Below are positions 15,999 through 23,045 of a stretch of DNA of 23,988 nt, in pieces. Origin of the DNA: Anaerolineae bacterium (lineage in GTDB: Bacteria > Chloroflexota > Anaerolineae > 4572-78 > NAK82). The DNA lies in contig JAUVPY010000001.1 of NCBI GenBank assembly GCA_030598425.1, forward strand, positions 1 through 23,988, in the 5' to 3' direction. The notes beneath the pieces were generated by a model, which was given only the letters and a program-made list of their open reading frames with translations, was not told where the DNA came from and searched no databases. Within the stretch, counting starts at the first letter, position 1. Every line of letters starts with the position of its first letter. Made by a program: the position numbers and the translations under genes.

Positions 15999-17804
15999 AT
16001 GTCCGACGCATCGCCCAGCTTTTGGACCAGCCTAAGTGATCGCTGGGCCAGCCTGCGTGTGCAGGCCTTGCTCTTTACGATCCTTCCTCTGGCCATAATG
16101 CTTGCCTTGGCAGTAGGCTCAATATTCTATGCTTATCAACAAGTCGCTGAGAAGTTGGCTCTTAGCCGAAACGAAGAACTAGCCCGTGTGTCGGCGGATC
16201 GGCTTTCTGAGAACATGGCCAATTTCGTGCGTGTGCTAACCACTCTCTCTAACCTCGATGTCGTGCGCGGTGGCGACCCAACCCTGCAGAAGAATGCCCT
16301 CACGCAGGCCCGTGACCTGTTCATAGACTTCGATGGCGGCGTTATCATACTCAACACCGACGGCATTGTGACCGTCACAGAACCTTTTCGCCCTGACCTC
16401 CAGGGCCAAGATTTTTCCACCCGCCCCTATTTTCAAAACACGCGTGCCCTAAGATCGTTTACCTTCTCCGATATTATCCAGGAACCTGGGTCCGACGAAG
16501 ATATCATTGTAGTAACCGTGCCTGTTATTTCGCGTGAAGGCGAATTTCAGGGTGTATTAGCCGGGCGATTTTACGTGCGCTTTCAACGTATTGGTGAGGA
16601 AATTCAGAAACTACAGGTCGGCGATGTCGGCGAAGCCTACTTGATTGATCGTAATGGGAGTGTCATTTACCATCCTGATTACTCACTTATAAGTGCTGAC
16701 TTCAGCCAACGAGGTTCCGTTTTTAATCTTATGCGGGGCGAATACGACGGAGCGCTCATCATCCAGGATCTGGGGAAAGCGCGTCAGGTGGTCGGCTACG
16801 CCATCGTTGATGTGACAGGCTGGGGATTGGTGATCCAGGAGCCGTGGGCCGACGTGGTAGCCCCTGCCCGTATTTCCCTGCGACCCATCATTCTGGCTCT
16901 GATCCTCGGGGTGGTGCTGGTTGCGGTTATCGTCTCGTGGGGAGCGCAGCGCGTCGTCCGCCCGATTGCTGAGCTAGCAGCCCGCGCTCGGCTAGTCGCC
17001 ACCGGCAATTACGAGGTTCAGGTGACTCCCAGCCCTATCCGCGAGCTGCGCGACCTGGGCAGTGATTTTAACCGGATGGTGGAACAGATTGCCCGTTATC
17101 AGGCCGGGCTTCGGCAATATGTGGCCGCTATCACCCAAACTCAGGAAGAAGAACGCAAGCGTATTGCGCGTGACCTACACGACGATACCGTTCAATCTCT
17201 AATTGCTATCGGCCAGCGGACAGAGTTGGCCCGCGAAGCGATTTCCGAGGATCCGGAGGATGCCAAAGATCAACTGCGTGAGCTGCGCAAGATGGTTACA
17301 CTTTCCATTGATAGCGTGCGCCAGACGAGCCGTGATCTGCGTCCCACTGTTTTGGAAGACTTGGGCATGGTACCTGCGTTGCAGTACCTGGCTAACGATC
17401 TAGCTCAAAAAGATACCGTTGACGTATCGTTGAATGTGGAAGGCGGCACAGAGGATTTGTCTCCCGCTATGGAGGTGGCCGTTTACCGGATTGTGCAAGA
17501 AGCGCTCATAAACATCCGTAAGCACGCTCGGGCGTCTCACGCACAGGTCGACGCTCAGTTTCTGGCTGATCAGATTGTCGTCACTGTGCAGGATGACGGG
17601 ATCGGATTTGCCGTTCCTGAAGATACCGCCGAGCTGGTCAACATGGGCGGGCTCGGGTTGATGGGTGTTAAGGAGCGGGTGCAACTCTTTGGCGGTCGAA
17701 TGTCCGTTGATTCTATGCCAGGGCAGGGCACAACCGTGCGAGTGATGTTACCCCGAAACCTTCCTCCTTCTCAGTTCGGTCTCGATGAACCCGAGACAGG
17801 ATGA
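15999..17804 (+). CDS. Cache-HAMP NarL-type sensor histidine kinase
   Basis: This 601-residue membrane kinase has a transmembrane helix at about 22-46 and an extracellular double-Cache-like sensor at about 50-285 (with VGEAYLIDRNGSVIYHPD). A second transmembrane helix lies at about 295-314 and a HAMP linker at about 315-367. A HisKA_3 dimerisation domain follows, with phosphoacceptor His394 in RKRIARDLHDDTVQS. The HATPase domain has Asn505 in the N box, DDGIGF and GGLGLMGVKERVQ. All catalytic elements are intact. It is the natural partner of the NarL-type regulator at 13892. The ATG at 15999 follows AAAGG by about 6 bases. The gene is the last clear member of the three-gene operon. What the Cache domain senses, and whether it contacts the solute-binding lipoprotein, is not shown by sequence. 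Confidence 0.94.
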   Translation: MSDASPSFWTSLSDRWASLRVQALLFTILPLAIMLALAVGSIFYAYQQVAEKLALSRNEELARVSADRLSENMANFVRVLTTLSNLDVVRGGDPTLQKNALTQARDLFIDFDGGVIILNTDGIVTVTEPFRPDLQGQDFSTRPYFQNTRALRSFTFSDIIQEPGSDEDIIVVTVPVISREGEFQGVLAGRFYVRFQRIGEEIQKLQVGDVGEAYLIDRNGSVIYHPDYSLISADFSQRGSVFNLMRGEYDGALIIQDLGKARQVVGYAIVDVTGWGLVIQEPWADVVAPARISLRPIILALILGVVLVAVIVSWGAQRVVRPIAELAARARLVATGNYEVQVTPSPIRELRDLGSDFNRMVEQIARYQAGLRQYVAAITQTQEEERKRIARDLHDDTVQSLIAIGQRTELAREAISEDPEDAKDQLRELRKMVTLSIDSVRQTSRDLRPTVLEDLGMVPALQYLANDLAQKDTVDVSLNVEGGTEDLSPAMEVAVYRIVQEALINIRKHARASHAQVDAQFLADQIVVTVQDDGIGFAVPEDTAELVNMGGLGLMGVKERVQLFGGRMSVDSMPGQGTTVRVMLPRNLPPSQFGLDEPETG

Positions 17805-17960
17805 GAGTAGTTGCATGCATTATGACGAATCTACGTGCAATGGCGTAGGCCATATCTAATAAAGAATAGGCAGCTTAACTGATGCAAGCAGGAGCGTGTT
17901 GGGTTATACTTGGACTTGGTTTGTTTCACCCAATTGCGATAAGGAGTCGAGAAAACAGTC

Positions 17961-18095
17961 ATGGAGTTCCTGCTGGTATCAGTGTTGGTGCTGATGTTGC
18001 TTGCATTGGCCTATGCTCAGTGGCAGCGCGGCGTCGTGCGTACAACCGGGAAACTCTCGCTGGATGAAGAAGAGACGGATCATTCGGCAACGTAA
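17961..18095 (+). CDS. Short single-pass membrane protein (44 residues)
   Basis: ATG at 17961 opens a 44-codon frame ending TAA at 18093-18095. Residues 2-19 are strongly hydrophobic (FLLVSVLVLMLLALAY), followed by a basic QWQRGVVRTTGK segment and an acidic LDEEETDH end. This is the pattern of a one-helix membrane protein. AAGGAG at 17941-17946 is upstream with a rather long 14-base spacing. It sits between the kinase gene and the PD40 lipoprotein gene on the same strand. No family was recognised. The organised hydrophobic, basic and acidic layout supports a real gene, but a chance frame cannot be excluded. Confidence 0.5.
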   Translation: MEFLLVSVLVLMLLALAYAQWQRGVVRTTGKLSLDEEETDHSAT

Positions 18096-18120
18096 GTTGC
18101 CATCTTTCACAACAAATCAG

Positions 18121-19401
18121 ATGGGCGTCAACGAGTTTGTCTCCACCCCGCTTGTCAGACTGCGTTGCATTTTCCACCAACCGGCAACAAAAGTAGGCAG
18201 GCGGGATTTTTTGGGTTTTTCAGGCGGCTCAGGGCGTTCTTTTGTTGGGGCCGTCCTGTTGAGCCTGGCGCTCCTGTTGTTTGTGACCGGTTGCGAGCCA
18301 CCACAGGTTCCCGAGTATGACGCTACACCGCCCCCCTCGGCATTGCGGATTGCCTACCTGGACGGCAAGAACCTGCATATGATGAAGACGGATGGCAGCG
18401 AAATCACGCTGTTGGCTCGCAACCTGCAGCCCACCGAATGTGCCCCCTATTATGTCTCGCCTGATGGTCAATGGGTCGCCTACCAGCAGGTCGACGATGG
18501 CCTTTGGGCTGTTTCAACTGCCGGTGGGACACCCATCATGCTGAGCGATGGGTTGGCCGGCTCAGTCTCCTGGTTTCCTGACAGCAGCGGTGTGGTCTAT
18601 ACGTTGAATGATGATGTGTATGCTCAATGGCTTGACACATCGCAGTCTCCCCAACCGTTGGCCGTCGGTGGGCGACGTTTTCTCTTCCCCACGTGGTCAC
18701 CCGATGGCAAGTATATCGCCTTCTTGGAAACCACGACTGACCCTGACGTTTATAACGTCATTCTAATCCAATCAGACGGCACCGGCTGGCGTACCCTTGG
18801 CACGACTGCTCCGCAGATATCCGAAAGGCGTTTGTGTCCTGATGTTGTCGTATGGTCTCCCGATAGCACGCGGTTTTTAGTCGATTTCGGTGATCCATCC
18901 TTCGCTTTCTACGTGGCCGGAGGTAGTCCTGTTCAGATGGGAGCTGGACTTTCTCCAACTAACCACGCGTGGTCTCCCGATGGGCGCAGCTTAACCTATC
19001 AGGACGAGCTTGATCACCTATGGCTGACCAAAGCGGACGGAAGCGACCACAGGCAACTGACCGATTTTCCTGTGAGCGATGCAGTCTGGTCCCCGCCCGA
19101 CAGCCAAGTTGCCTACATTGCCCAACGCAGCGGTGATACAGCTCTTGAGATTATCGACGTCCAGACCGGCGAGAGCCGTTCCCTCACAATCGGGGATGAC
19201 TTCCTTGAGAGTAGCCCACACTGGACACTTGATGGCACTTACCTTATCTTTGCGCGCCACGTCGCCCAGGATCAGCCAGCTTCTACTGAGACAGAAGGGC
19301 TGCCTTCAGCCGGAATCTGGCGTGTTCCGGCAGACGGGTCAGCCCCTCCGCAGCGTTTGGCATTGACTGGAGATGCAGTCCAGGTGTTTGCCATTCGCTG
19401 A
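18121..19401 (+). CDS. PD40/TolB-like beta-propeller lipoprotein
   Basis: The product of about 426 residues is an exported six- or seven-bladed propeller. The repeats are PD40-like: SPDGQWVAY, FPDSSGVVY, SPDGKYIAF, SPDSTRFLV, SPDGRSLTY and TLDGTYLIF. Export is by a signal with lipobox FVTGC, about 58 residues after the ATG used here. Just before the hydrophobic stretch is GRRDFLGF, which resembles a twin-arginine signal, so Tat export is possible. The start is uncertain: the frame is open from well upstream, ATG 18121 keeps the twin arginine but lacks a clear ribosome site, and TTG 18211 with AGGCGG upstream would shorten the signal and lose it. The function is unknown; such propellers often act as protein-binding scaffolds. 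A terminator follows at 19442. Confidence 0.8.
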   Translation: MGVNEFVSTPLVRLRCIFHQPATKVGRRDFLGFSGGSGRSFVGAVLLSLALLLFVTGCEPPQVPEYDATPPPSALRIAYLDGKNLHMMKTDGSEITLLARNLQPTECAPYYVSPDGQWVAYQQVDDGLWAVSTAGGTPIMLSDGLAGSVSWFPDSSGVVYTLNDDVYAQWLDTSQSPQPLAVGGRRFLFPTWSPDGKYIAFLETTTDPDVYNVILIQSDGTGWRTLGTTAPQISERRLCPDVVVWSPDSTRFLVDFGDPSFAFYVAGGSPVQMGAGLSPTNHAWSPDGRSLTYQDELDHLWLTKADGSDHRQLTDFPVSDAVWSPPDSQVAYIAQRSGDTALEIIDVQTGESRSLTIGDDFLESSPHWTLDGTYLIFARHVAQDQPASTETEGLPSAGIWRVPADGSAPPQRLALTGDAVQVFAIR

Positions 19402-19441
19402 TCCCTCCTCGTAGGCCTTTTTTCATCTGCTGTTATCCCAC

Positions 19442-19469
19442 GGACCTGCCCTTTGGCGCGGGTCCTTTT
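19442..19469 (+). terminator. Rho-independent terminator after the PD40 lipoprotein gene
   Basis: GGACCTGC (19442-19449) pairs with GCGGGTCC (19458-19465), including one G-T pair, around an 8-base loop. TTTT follows at 19466-19469. It lies about 40 bases after the stop. Confidence 0.75.
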
Positions 19470-19507
19470 GCGTTCGATCCTACCGAAAGGACCGTCATCT
19501 CTGAGAC

Positions 19508-19556
19508 TAGCATCCTGAGTAGCCGGAGCGCAGCGCAGGCGTATCGAAGGGTGCTA
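19508..19556. repeat. REP-like palindromic element
   Basis: TAGCATCC (19508-19515) and GGGTGCTA (19549-19556) are imperfect inverted ends around a GC-rich core containing GGAGCGCAGCGCAGGCG and TATCGAAGG. The text resembles short dispersed palindromes found in many bacterial genomes. Only one copy is in the window, so repetition is inferred from appearance. Confidence 0.45.
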
Positions 19557-19599
19557 CCCTCTCGACTTTGCACGAGCCGTGGAACATAACGCCTTCAAC

Positions 19600-19628
19600 T
19601 TGACATATAATCCATTTCGGGGTATAAT
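19600..19628 (+). promoter_or_regulatory. Perfect consensus promoter for the LPVTG surface protein
   Basis: TTGACA (19600-19605), a 17-base spacer and TATAAT (19623-19628) match the sigma-70 consensus at all twelve positions. The predicted start near 19635 leaves a leader of about 57 bases before ATG 19692. Confidence 0.85.
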
Positions 19629-19691
19629 CTCATTGTGGACATAATCAGTTTGCATAATGGGGCGTTTTCCCCCTCTGAGGAGGTGTTGGCT

Positions 19692-20201
19692 ATGTCCTTC
19701 CGAGTGTTAATGGCAGTAATGCTGGCGATGGCGTTGTTGCTTCCCACATCTGCCGCCTTCGCAGGTGGCGAAACGGATGCGACGATTCGCATCGTCATCA
19801 GTCCCATTAATGGCGACCCAGGCACTGAGATCGCTGTTACTGGGGAAGGTGCTAAGCCTGGGATAACGGTGCGGGTGATGATTGCGGCTAACGGCGATAC
19901 GGGCGAGGGGGAAATCGCCGGAGTAGAAGTTACCCCCGCTGAGGATGGCACGTTTTCGGCCACAATTACCGTCCCTGAAGGCACACCGGATGGGGGCTAT
20001 GCAGTCCGCGCCGAGCAGCGCAATCAAGGTGGCGGCCTGATCCACTACTATTGGGTTGGCTTCCAGGTCGGCGGTGGCAACGCGTTGCTGCCTGTAACTG
20101 GTACGCTGCCCGGAACCTCCGTTACCGTAACGGCTGCCCTGGCCGCGCTCTTGGTGATTGTGCTGGCGGTCCAGGGAACACGCCGAGCTCTTCGTCGATA
20201 A
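19692..20201 (+). CDS. Secreted protein with C-terminal LPVTG sorting-like signal
   Basis: The 169-residue protein has a signal peptide (1-24, ending near SAAFA) and one Ig-like or CarboxypepD-like beta domain of about 95 residues (SPINGDPGTEIAVTGEG to GYAVRAEQR). The C-terminus has LPVTG (133-137), a hydrophobic segment (about 143-160) and the basic end RRALRR. That tripartite end is the layout of a sortase sorting signal, which would anchor the protein to the cell wall. No sortase gene is in the window, so the tail could equally be a plain membrane anchor. The ATG 19692 is chosen over GTG 19635 because GAGGAGGTG (19677-19685) precedes it and the signal peptide starts there. The promoter is a perfect consensus, so strong expression is expected. 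The nearest terminator is 170 bases downstream. Confidence 0.75.
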   Translation: MSFRVLMAVMLAMALLLPTSAAFAGGETDATIRIVISPINGDPGTEIAVTGEGAKPGITVRVMIAANGDTGEGEIAGVEVTPAEDGTFSATITVPEGTPDGGYAVRAEQRNQGGGLIHYYWVGFQVGGGNALLPVTGTLPGTSVTVTAALAALLVIVLAVQGTRRALRR

Positions 20202-20369
20202 CCTTGGTTGTCCAGCAAGAGGCTAAACACAAGCACCATTTTTTCATCGCAACAGGCCCCTTTGAACGTTGTCGCTATATAACGGAGGGTCAAAACCAGT
20301 ACCAATGGCCTGAGAGTCTGTTCGCTTGTCTCACGTGACGTTTGGCCGTTCGTTAGAATGGATAAAGAA

Positions 20370-20411
20370 AAAGAGTGCCCCAGAGCGCCGGTAAGCTTTA
20401 GGGCACTCTTT
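20370..20411. terminator. Bidirectional-looking intrinsic terminator
   Basis: AAAGAGTGCCC (20370-20380) and GGGCACTCTTT (20401-20411) form a perfect 11-bp stem with a 20-base loop. The A-rich left side (from about 20364) and T-rich right side would give U tracts on both strands. It ends the surface-protein transcript. Confidence 0.75.
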
Positions 20412-20480
20412 CTATAAGGGTGTGTTCAAATCGCGGCACATATTGTGCCACATCTTTCGTTAGGCGTAGTCACGGCTCGC

Positions 20481-20509
20481 TTGCGCTTGTCAGCGCCGTG
20501 GGGTAGAAT
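20481..20509 (+). promoter_or_regulatory. Promoter of the HD-domain gene
   Basis: TTGCGC (20481-20486), a 17-base spacer and TAGAAT (20504-20509) give a likely start near 20516. An inverted repeat, CACGGC (20471-20476) and GCCGTG (20495-20500), straddles the -35 box and spacer and could be an operator or chance. Confidence 0.5.
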
Positions 20510-20551
20510 TTGCCATCGGTTATTGCTCTTGACAGTGTGAGGAGGAAAACA

Positions 20552-21133
20552 ATGCCCAACCGACAGGATGCCTGGGATCTGGTCTGTGAGTATACCAAGA
20601 ACATCAATCTCCGCCGCCATATGCTGGCGGTGGAGGCCGGCATGCGTGCCTACGCCCGCCGCTTTGGCGAGGATGAAGAGCGGTGGGGTTTGGTTGGGCT
20701 GATTCACGATTTTGACTATGAGCAGAATCCCGACGTCGCAACCGATGGGCATCCCAATACCGGCGCGCCTATCCTGCGCGAGCGCGGCTATGATGAAGCA
20801 GTGGTTCGGGCTGTCCTTTCCCACGCCACTGAGGTAACGGGCGTTGAGCGACAGACGCCGCTGGAGCACGCTCTGTACGCCGTAGATGACCTCACAGGCC
20901 TGATAGTCGCCGTGGCCTTAGTCCGGCCTTCGAAAGACATCCGAGACGTTAAGGTTAAATCGATCAAGAAGAAGTGGAAGGACAAGGCCTTCGCGGCTGG
21001 CGTTCACCGGGAAGCAATCCAGGCTGGTGCGGCGGCCCTGGGTGTAGATCTGTGGGAGCACGTCGGTATTGTGTTGGAAGCGATGCAGGGCATTGCTGGT
21101 GAGTTAGGGTTAGATAACACAGGAGGATCGTAG
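20552..21133 (+). CDS. HD-domain metal-dependent phosphohydrolase
   Basis: This 193-residue cytoplasmic protein belongs to the HD superfamily, metal-dependent phosphohydrolases acting on nucleotides or phosphoesters. Likely metal ligands are His23 (LRRHMLAVE), His52-Asp53 (LIHDFDYE), with His91 (VLSHA) and Asp112 (YAVDDLTG) completing the site. The C-terminal third (SIKKKWKDKAFAAGVHREAIQ) is helical and resembles HDIG-type proteins of unknown substrate. ATG 20552 is preferred over an upstream GTG because GAGGAGG lies about 7 bases before it. It is convergent with the thymidine kinase gene, with a gap of only 10 bases. Its nucleotide-related activity would suit that neighbour, but the two are not cotranscribed. 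Confidence 0.85.
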   Translation: MPNRQDAWDLVCEYTKNINLRRHMLAVEAGMRAYARRFGEDEERWGLVGLIHDFDYEQNPDVATDGHPNTGAPILRERGYDEAVVRAVLSHATEVTGVERQTPLEHALYAVDDLTGLIVAVALVRPSKDIRDVKVKSIKKKWKDKAFAAGVHREAIQAGAAALGVDLWEHVGIVLEAMQGIAGELGLDNTGGS

Positions 21134-21143
21134 AAGGACGTAC

Positions 21144-21740
21144 CTATTCCACCAACTGGTTCTTGGGCGGAGGCACTTCGTGGCAACGACGGCAGCGCGC
21201 CTCGTACACCTCGTTGGCGCCCACCAAGATGACCGGGTCGTCGTAGTTGGCCGGCCGGCCGTTGATGAGACGCTGGGTGCGGCTGGCCGGAGCGCCGCAT
21301 ACGACGCAAATCGCCTGAAGTTTGTCAGTAGCTTCGGCTTGAGCCATCAAGAGTGGCATAGGGCCAAAGGGTTCACCGCGAAAGTCCATATCCAAGCCTG
21401 CCAATATTACGCGCTTACTTCGGTTGGCCAGTTCGTTGCAAACGTCGGCGATTGTCCAGTCGAAAAACTGTACCTCGTCAATGGCGATGACATCAGTGTC
21501 TTGCTCGACCAGGGAAAATATCTGGTTGGCATCGTGTACTGTAATTGCATCCCAGTGCAGCCCATCGTGTGAACTGACTTTTTCTACTTCGTAGCGGTCG
21601 TCGAGGATGGGCTTGAAGACCTGTACCTTTTGGCGGGCGATCTGGGCGCGTTTTATGCGGCGGATAAGCTCTTCGGTCTTGCCGCTGAACATACTGCCGC
21701 AGATCAACTCAATCCAGCCACCGTCGTAGCGGTGATACAT
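21144..21740 (-). CDS. tdk: Thymidine kinase (type II)
   Basis: The 198-residue enzyme phosphorylates thymidine with ATP to dTMP in salvage. The P-loop is [11 protein letters not shown]. The Walker B-like segment AIDEVQFFD contains the catalytic Glu. The lid/zinc domain has [13 protein letters not shown] and CRRCH, four cysteines for a structural zinc. Length and motif order match bacterial type II kinases. The frame is open upstream from 21788. ATG 21740 is preferred because GGAGGTGGAG lies directly before it and the family begins a few residues before the P-loop. It is the last gene of the minus-strand run that begins with ribosomal proteins, 76 bases after rpmE. Together with the phosphorylase at 8632 it gives the cell both kinase and phosphorolysis routes for thymidine. 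Confidence 0.95.
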   Translation of the reverse strand: MYHRYDGGWIELICGSMFSGKTEELIRRIKRAQIARQKVQVFKPILDDRYEVEKVSSHDGLHWDAITVHDANQIFSLVEQDTDVIAIDEVQFFDWTIADVCNELANRSKRVILAGLDMDFRGEPFGPMPLLMAQAEATDKLQAICVVCGAPASRTQRLINGRPANYDDPVILVGANEVYEARCRRCHEVPPPKNQLVE

Positions 21741-21816
21741 ACTCCACCTCCAAGAACAAAGAGCAGATGATCTCATCTGCCCTTGCACTTTCCATCACTA
21801 ACTGATAGCTTTCACC

Positions 21817-22284
21817 TCAAGCAGGAACTAGGCCGATCGCCTCGAGTCGGCCCTTAACTTCCTCCAATGCCTTGGGCCCAACGCCGTCTACCGCTAAGAG
21901 TTCTCGGTCGCCGGCTTCCAGCTTTTTAACCACATCGCCTATGCTGGCCAGGCCACCTTCAACCAGGGCTTTATTTACGCGTTCGCTCAAATCCAAGGCT
22001 TCGACCTGCTGCTTGAGCAGTATCTCATGTTCCTTGAGCGAGGCCTGATCAAGCCGCGTCTTCTCCTCGGCCACGTGCTTTTCAAAGCGCTCCAGGCGCT
22101 TCTGATAGCGGTCTACCTGTCCTGCCGTGTCCACGATGCGCTGCTCGCCGGTGAAAAAGGGATGGCATGCCGAGCAAACGTCGGTGCGAATGACCTCCAC
22201 CGTTGACCCAGTTGTCCAGGTGTTGCCACAACTACATATGACCGTTGCATTCGGATAATACTTCGGGTGAATACCTTCCTTCAT
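21817..22284 (-). CDS. rpmE: 50S ribosomal protein L31 fused to an RpoA-CTD-like helix-hairpin-helix domain
   Basis: Residues 1-66 of this 155-residue protein are a zinc-type L31 (MKEGIHPKYY, Cys17-x-Cys19, Cys37-x2-Cys40, then HPFFTGEQRIVDTAGQVDRY). Typical L31 proteins end there at about 65-80 residues. The remainder is a charged helix (about 60-95), then a domain at about 95-152 that reads LDLSERVNKALVEGGLASIG and GVGPKALEEVKGRLEAIGL. This closely resembles the C-terminal domain of RNA polymerase alpha, which binds DNA and activators. ATG 22284 is chosen by the L31 family start; a TTG at 22296 would add four residues. It lies between rpmA and tdk in the rplU operon. The L31 part is firm; the function of the tail is unknown and could be in ribosome binding or in linking transcription to translation. 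Confidence 0.9.
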   Translation of the reverse strand: MKEGIHPKYYPNATVICSCGNTWTTGSTVEVIRTDVCSACHPFFTGEQRIVDTAGQVDRYQKRLERFEKHVAEEKTRLDQASLKEHEILLKQQVEALDLSERVNKALVEGGLASIGDVVKKLEAGDRELLAVDGVGPKALEEVKGRLEAIGLVPA

Positions 22285-22287
22285 TAC

Positions 22288-22330
22288 TTTACCCAAAACC
22301 TTTCGATAATTTGCCCAAAACCTTTTCGAT
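22288..22330 (-). repeat. Tandem direct repeat in the rpmA-rpmE gap
   Basis: Two near-identical copies, 22288-22307 and 22310-22330, share CCCAAAACCTTT(T)CGAT. On the minus strand each contains AAAGG followed by TTTTGGG, so the unit before rpmE appears duplicated, including a ribosome-site-like sequence. Confidence 0.7.
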
Positions 22331-22333
22331 CCC

Positions 22334-22591
22334 TCACAAATCGGGATAGACGCTGATACGCTGCTTGCCGCGTCTCACGTATTCAAACTTCACAAAGCCG
22401 TCGGACGCGGCAAACAAGGTATAATCGCGTCCCATTCCGACGTTAACTCCAGGCTGGAACCGAGTTCCGTGCTGGCGCACCAAGATGTTGCCAGTACGGA
22501 CCCTCTCGCCGCCAAACTTCTTGACACCCAATCGCTGTGATTGGCTGTCGCGGCCATTGCGGCTGGAACCACCGCCTTTTTTATGAGCCAT
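22334..22591 (-). CDS. rpmA: 50S ribosomal protein L27
   Basis: The 85-residue protein matches L27 throughout: [20 protein letters not shown], the [17 protein letters not shown] segment and [17 protein letters not shown]. Its N-terminal tail reaches towards the peptidyl transferase centre of the 50S subunit. The tail starts directly with AHKKGGG, so the cleaved N-terminal extension known in Firmicutes is absent. GGAGG precedes the ATG by 5-6 bases. It follows rplU by 46 bases, the usual L21-L27 order. Confidence 0.97.
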   Translation of the reverse strand: MAHKKGGGSSRNGRDSQSQRLGVKKFGGERVRTGNILVRQHGTRFQPGVNVGMGRDYTLFAASDGFVKFEYVRRGKQRISVYPDL

Positions 22592-22637
22592 TGTATCCTC
22601 CAGGTGTTACGCCATACGTGATAGGCTGTCGGTAAGC

Positions 22638-22949
22638 CTAATGGACAATCTTCTCGATGCGGAGACGGGTATATGCCTGCCGATGGCCTTGACGCCGACG
22701 ATAGCGTTGCTTGGGCCGATACTTCCAGACCAGGATCTTGCGGCCCCGCCCTTCGGCTTCAACTGTGGCCACGACTTTGGCCCCTTTGACGATCGGCTGG
22801 CCAATGGTCACGCCTTCTTTCCCGGAAACAAGTAATACTCGTTCAAATTCGACTTCATCGCCAACTTCATAAGGTAACTTCTCAACACTGATGGCATCTC
22901 CCTCGCTGACGCGATATTGCTTGCCACCAGTTTCAATTACAGCGTACAT
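22638..22949 (-). CDS. rplU: 50S ribosomal protein L21
   Basis: The 103-residue protein matches L21: [18 protein letters not shown] at the start, [26 protein letters not shown] in the middle, and the [22 protein letters not shown] basic loop that contacts 23S rRNA at the end. The ATG follows GGAGG. It is the first gene after a perfect consensus promoter and heads the rplU-rpmA-rpmE-tdk run. Confidence 0.97.
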   Translation of the reverse strand: MYAVIETGGKQYRVSEGDAISVEKLPYEVGDEVEFERVLLVSGKEGVTIGQPIVKGAKVVATVEAEGRGRKILVWKYRPKQRYRRRQGHRQAYTRLRIEKIVH

Positions 22950-22990
22950 TCAAGCCTCCATCTGGGCAGCAGTTGCAGCTAGCATATACC

Positions 22991-23006
22991 GAGACCGATC
23001 AGTCTC
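22991..23006 (-). promoter_or_regulatory. 5'-terminal stem-loop of the rplU leader
   Basis: On the minus strand GAGAC and GTCTC, extended by a T-G pair, form a 6-bp stem with a GATC tetraloop. It starts about 4 bases after the predicted transcription start near 23010. It could stabilise the mRNA or be part of an L21 autoregulatory site; only the stem is seen. Confidence 0.4.
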
Positions 23007-23016
23007 ACAAAAGGTA

Positions 23017-23045
23017 ATTATATCCACATAATCATAGACTGTCAA
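23017..23045 (-). promoter_or_regulatory. Perfect consensus promoter of the rplU operon
   Basis: On the minus strand TTGACA (23045 down to 23040), a 17-base spacer and TATAAT (23022 down to 23017) match the sigma-70 consensus completely. The -35 box lies inside the last codons of the upstream DUF2344 gene. The start is predicted near 23010. Confidence 0.85.

Larger units (their letters stand above)
19402..19691 (+). other. Intergenic region with terminator, repeat and promoter
   Basis: This 290-base gap holds, in order, the intrinsic terminator at 19442-19469, a REP-like palindromic element at 19508-19556, a perfect consensus promoter at 19600-19628 and a leader of about 57 bases. No reading frame is supported in it. 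A frame open from GTG 19635 is only an upstream extension of the next gene. Confidence 0.7.
20202..20551 (+). other. Intergenic region with terminator and promoter
   Basis: The 350-base gap contains the long hairpin at 20370-20411 and a promoter at 20481-20509. No reading frame with a ribosome site is seen in the first 165 bases, which carry only a small palindrome, TCACGTGA, at 20331-20338. Confidence 0.6.

Noticed and set aside
17805..17960. Promoter for the small membrane protein (TTATAC near 17905)
   Set aside because: No acceptable -35 box lies at 16-18 bases, so the gene may instead be read from the kinase operon.
20051..20338. Overlapping plus-strand frame across the end of the LPVTG protein gene
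   Set aside because: It is in another frame of a gene with signal peptide, domain and anchor, and its own product shows no coherent features.
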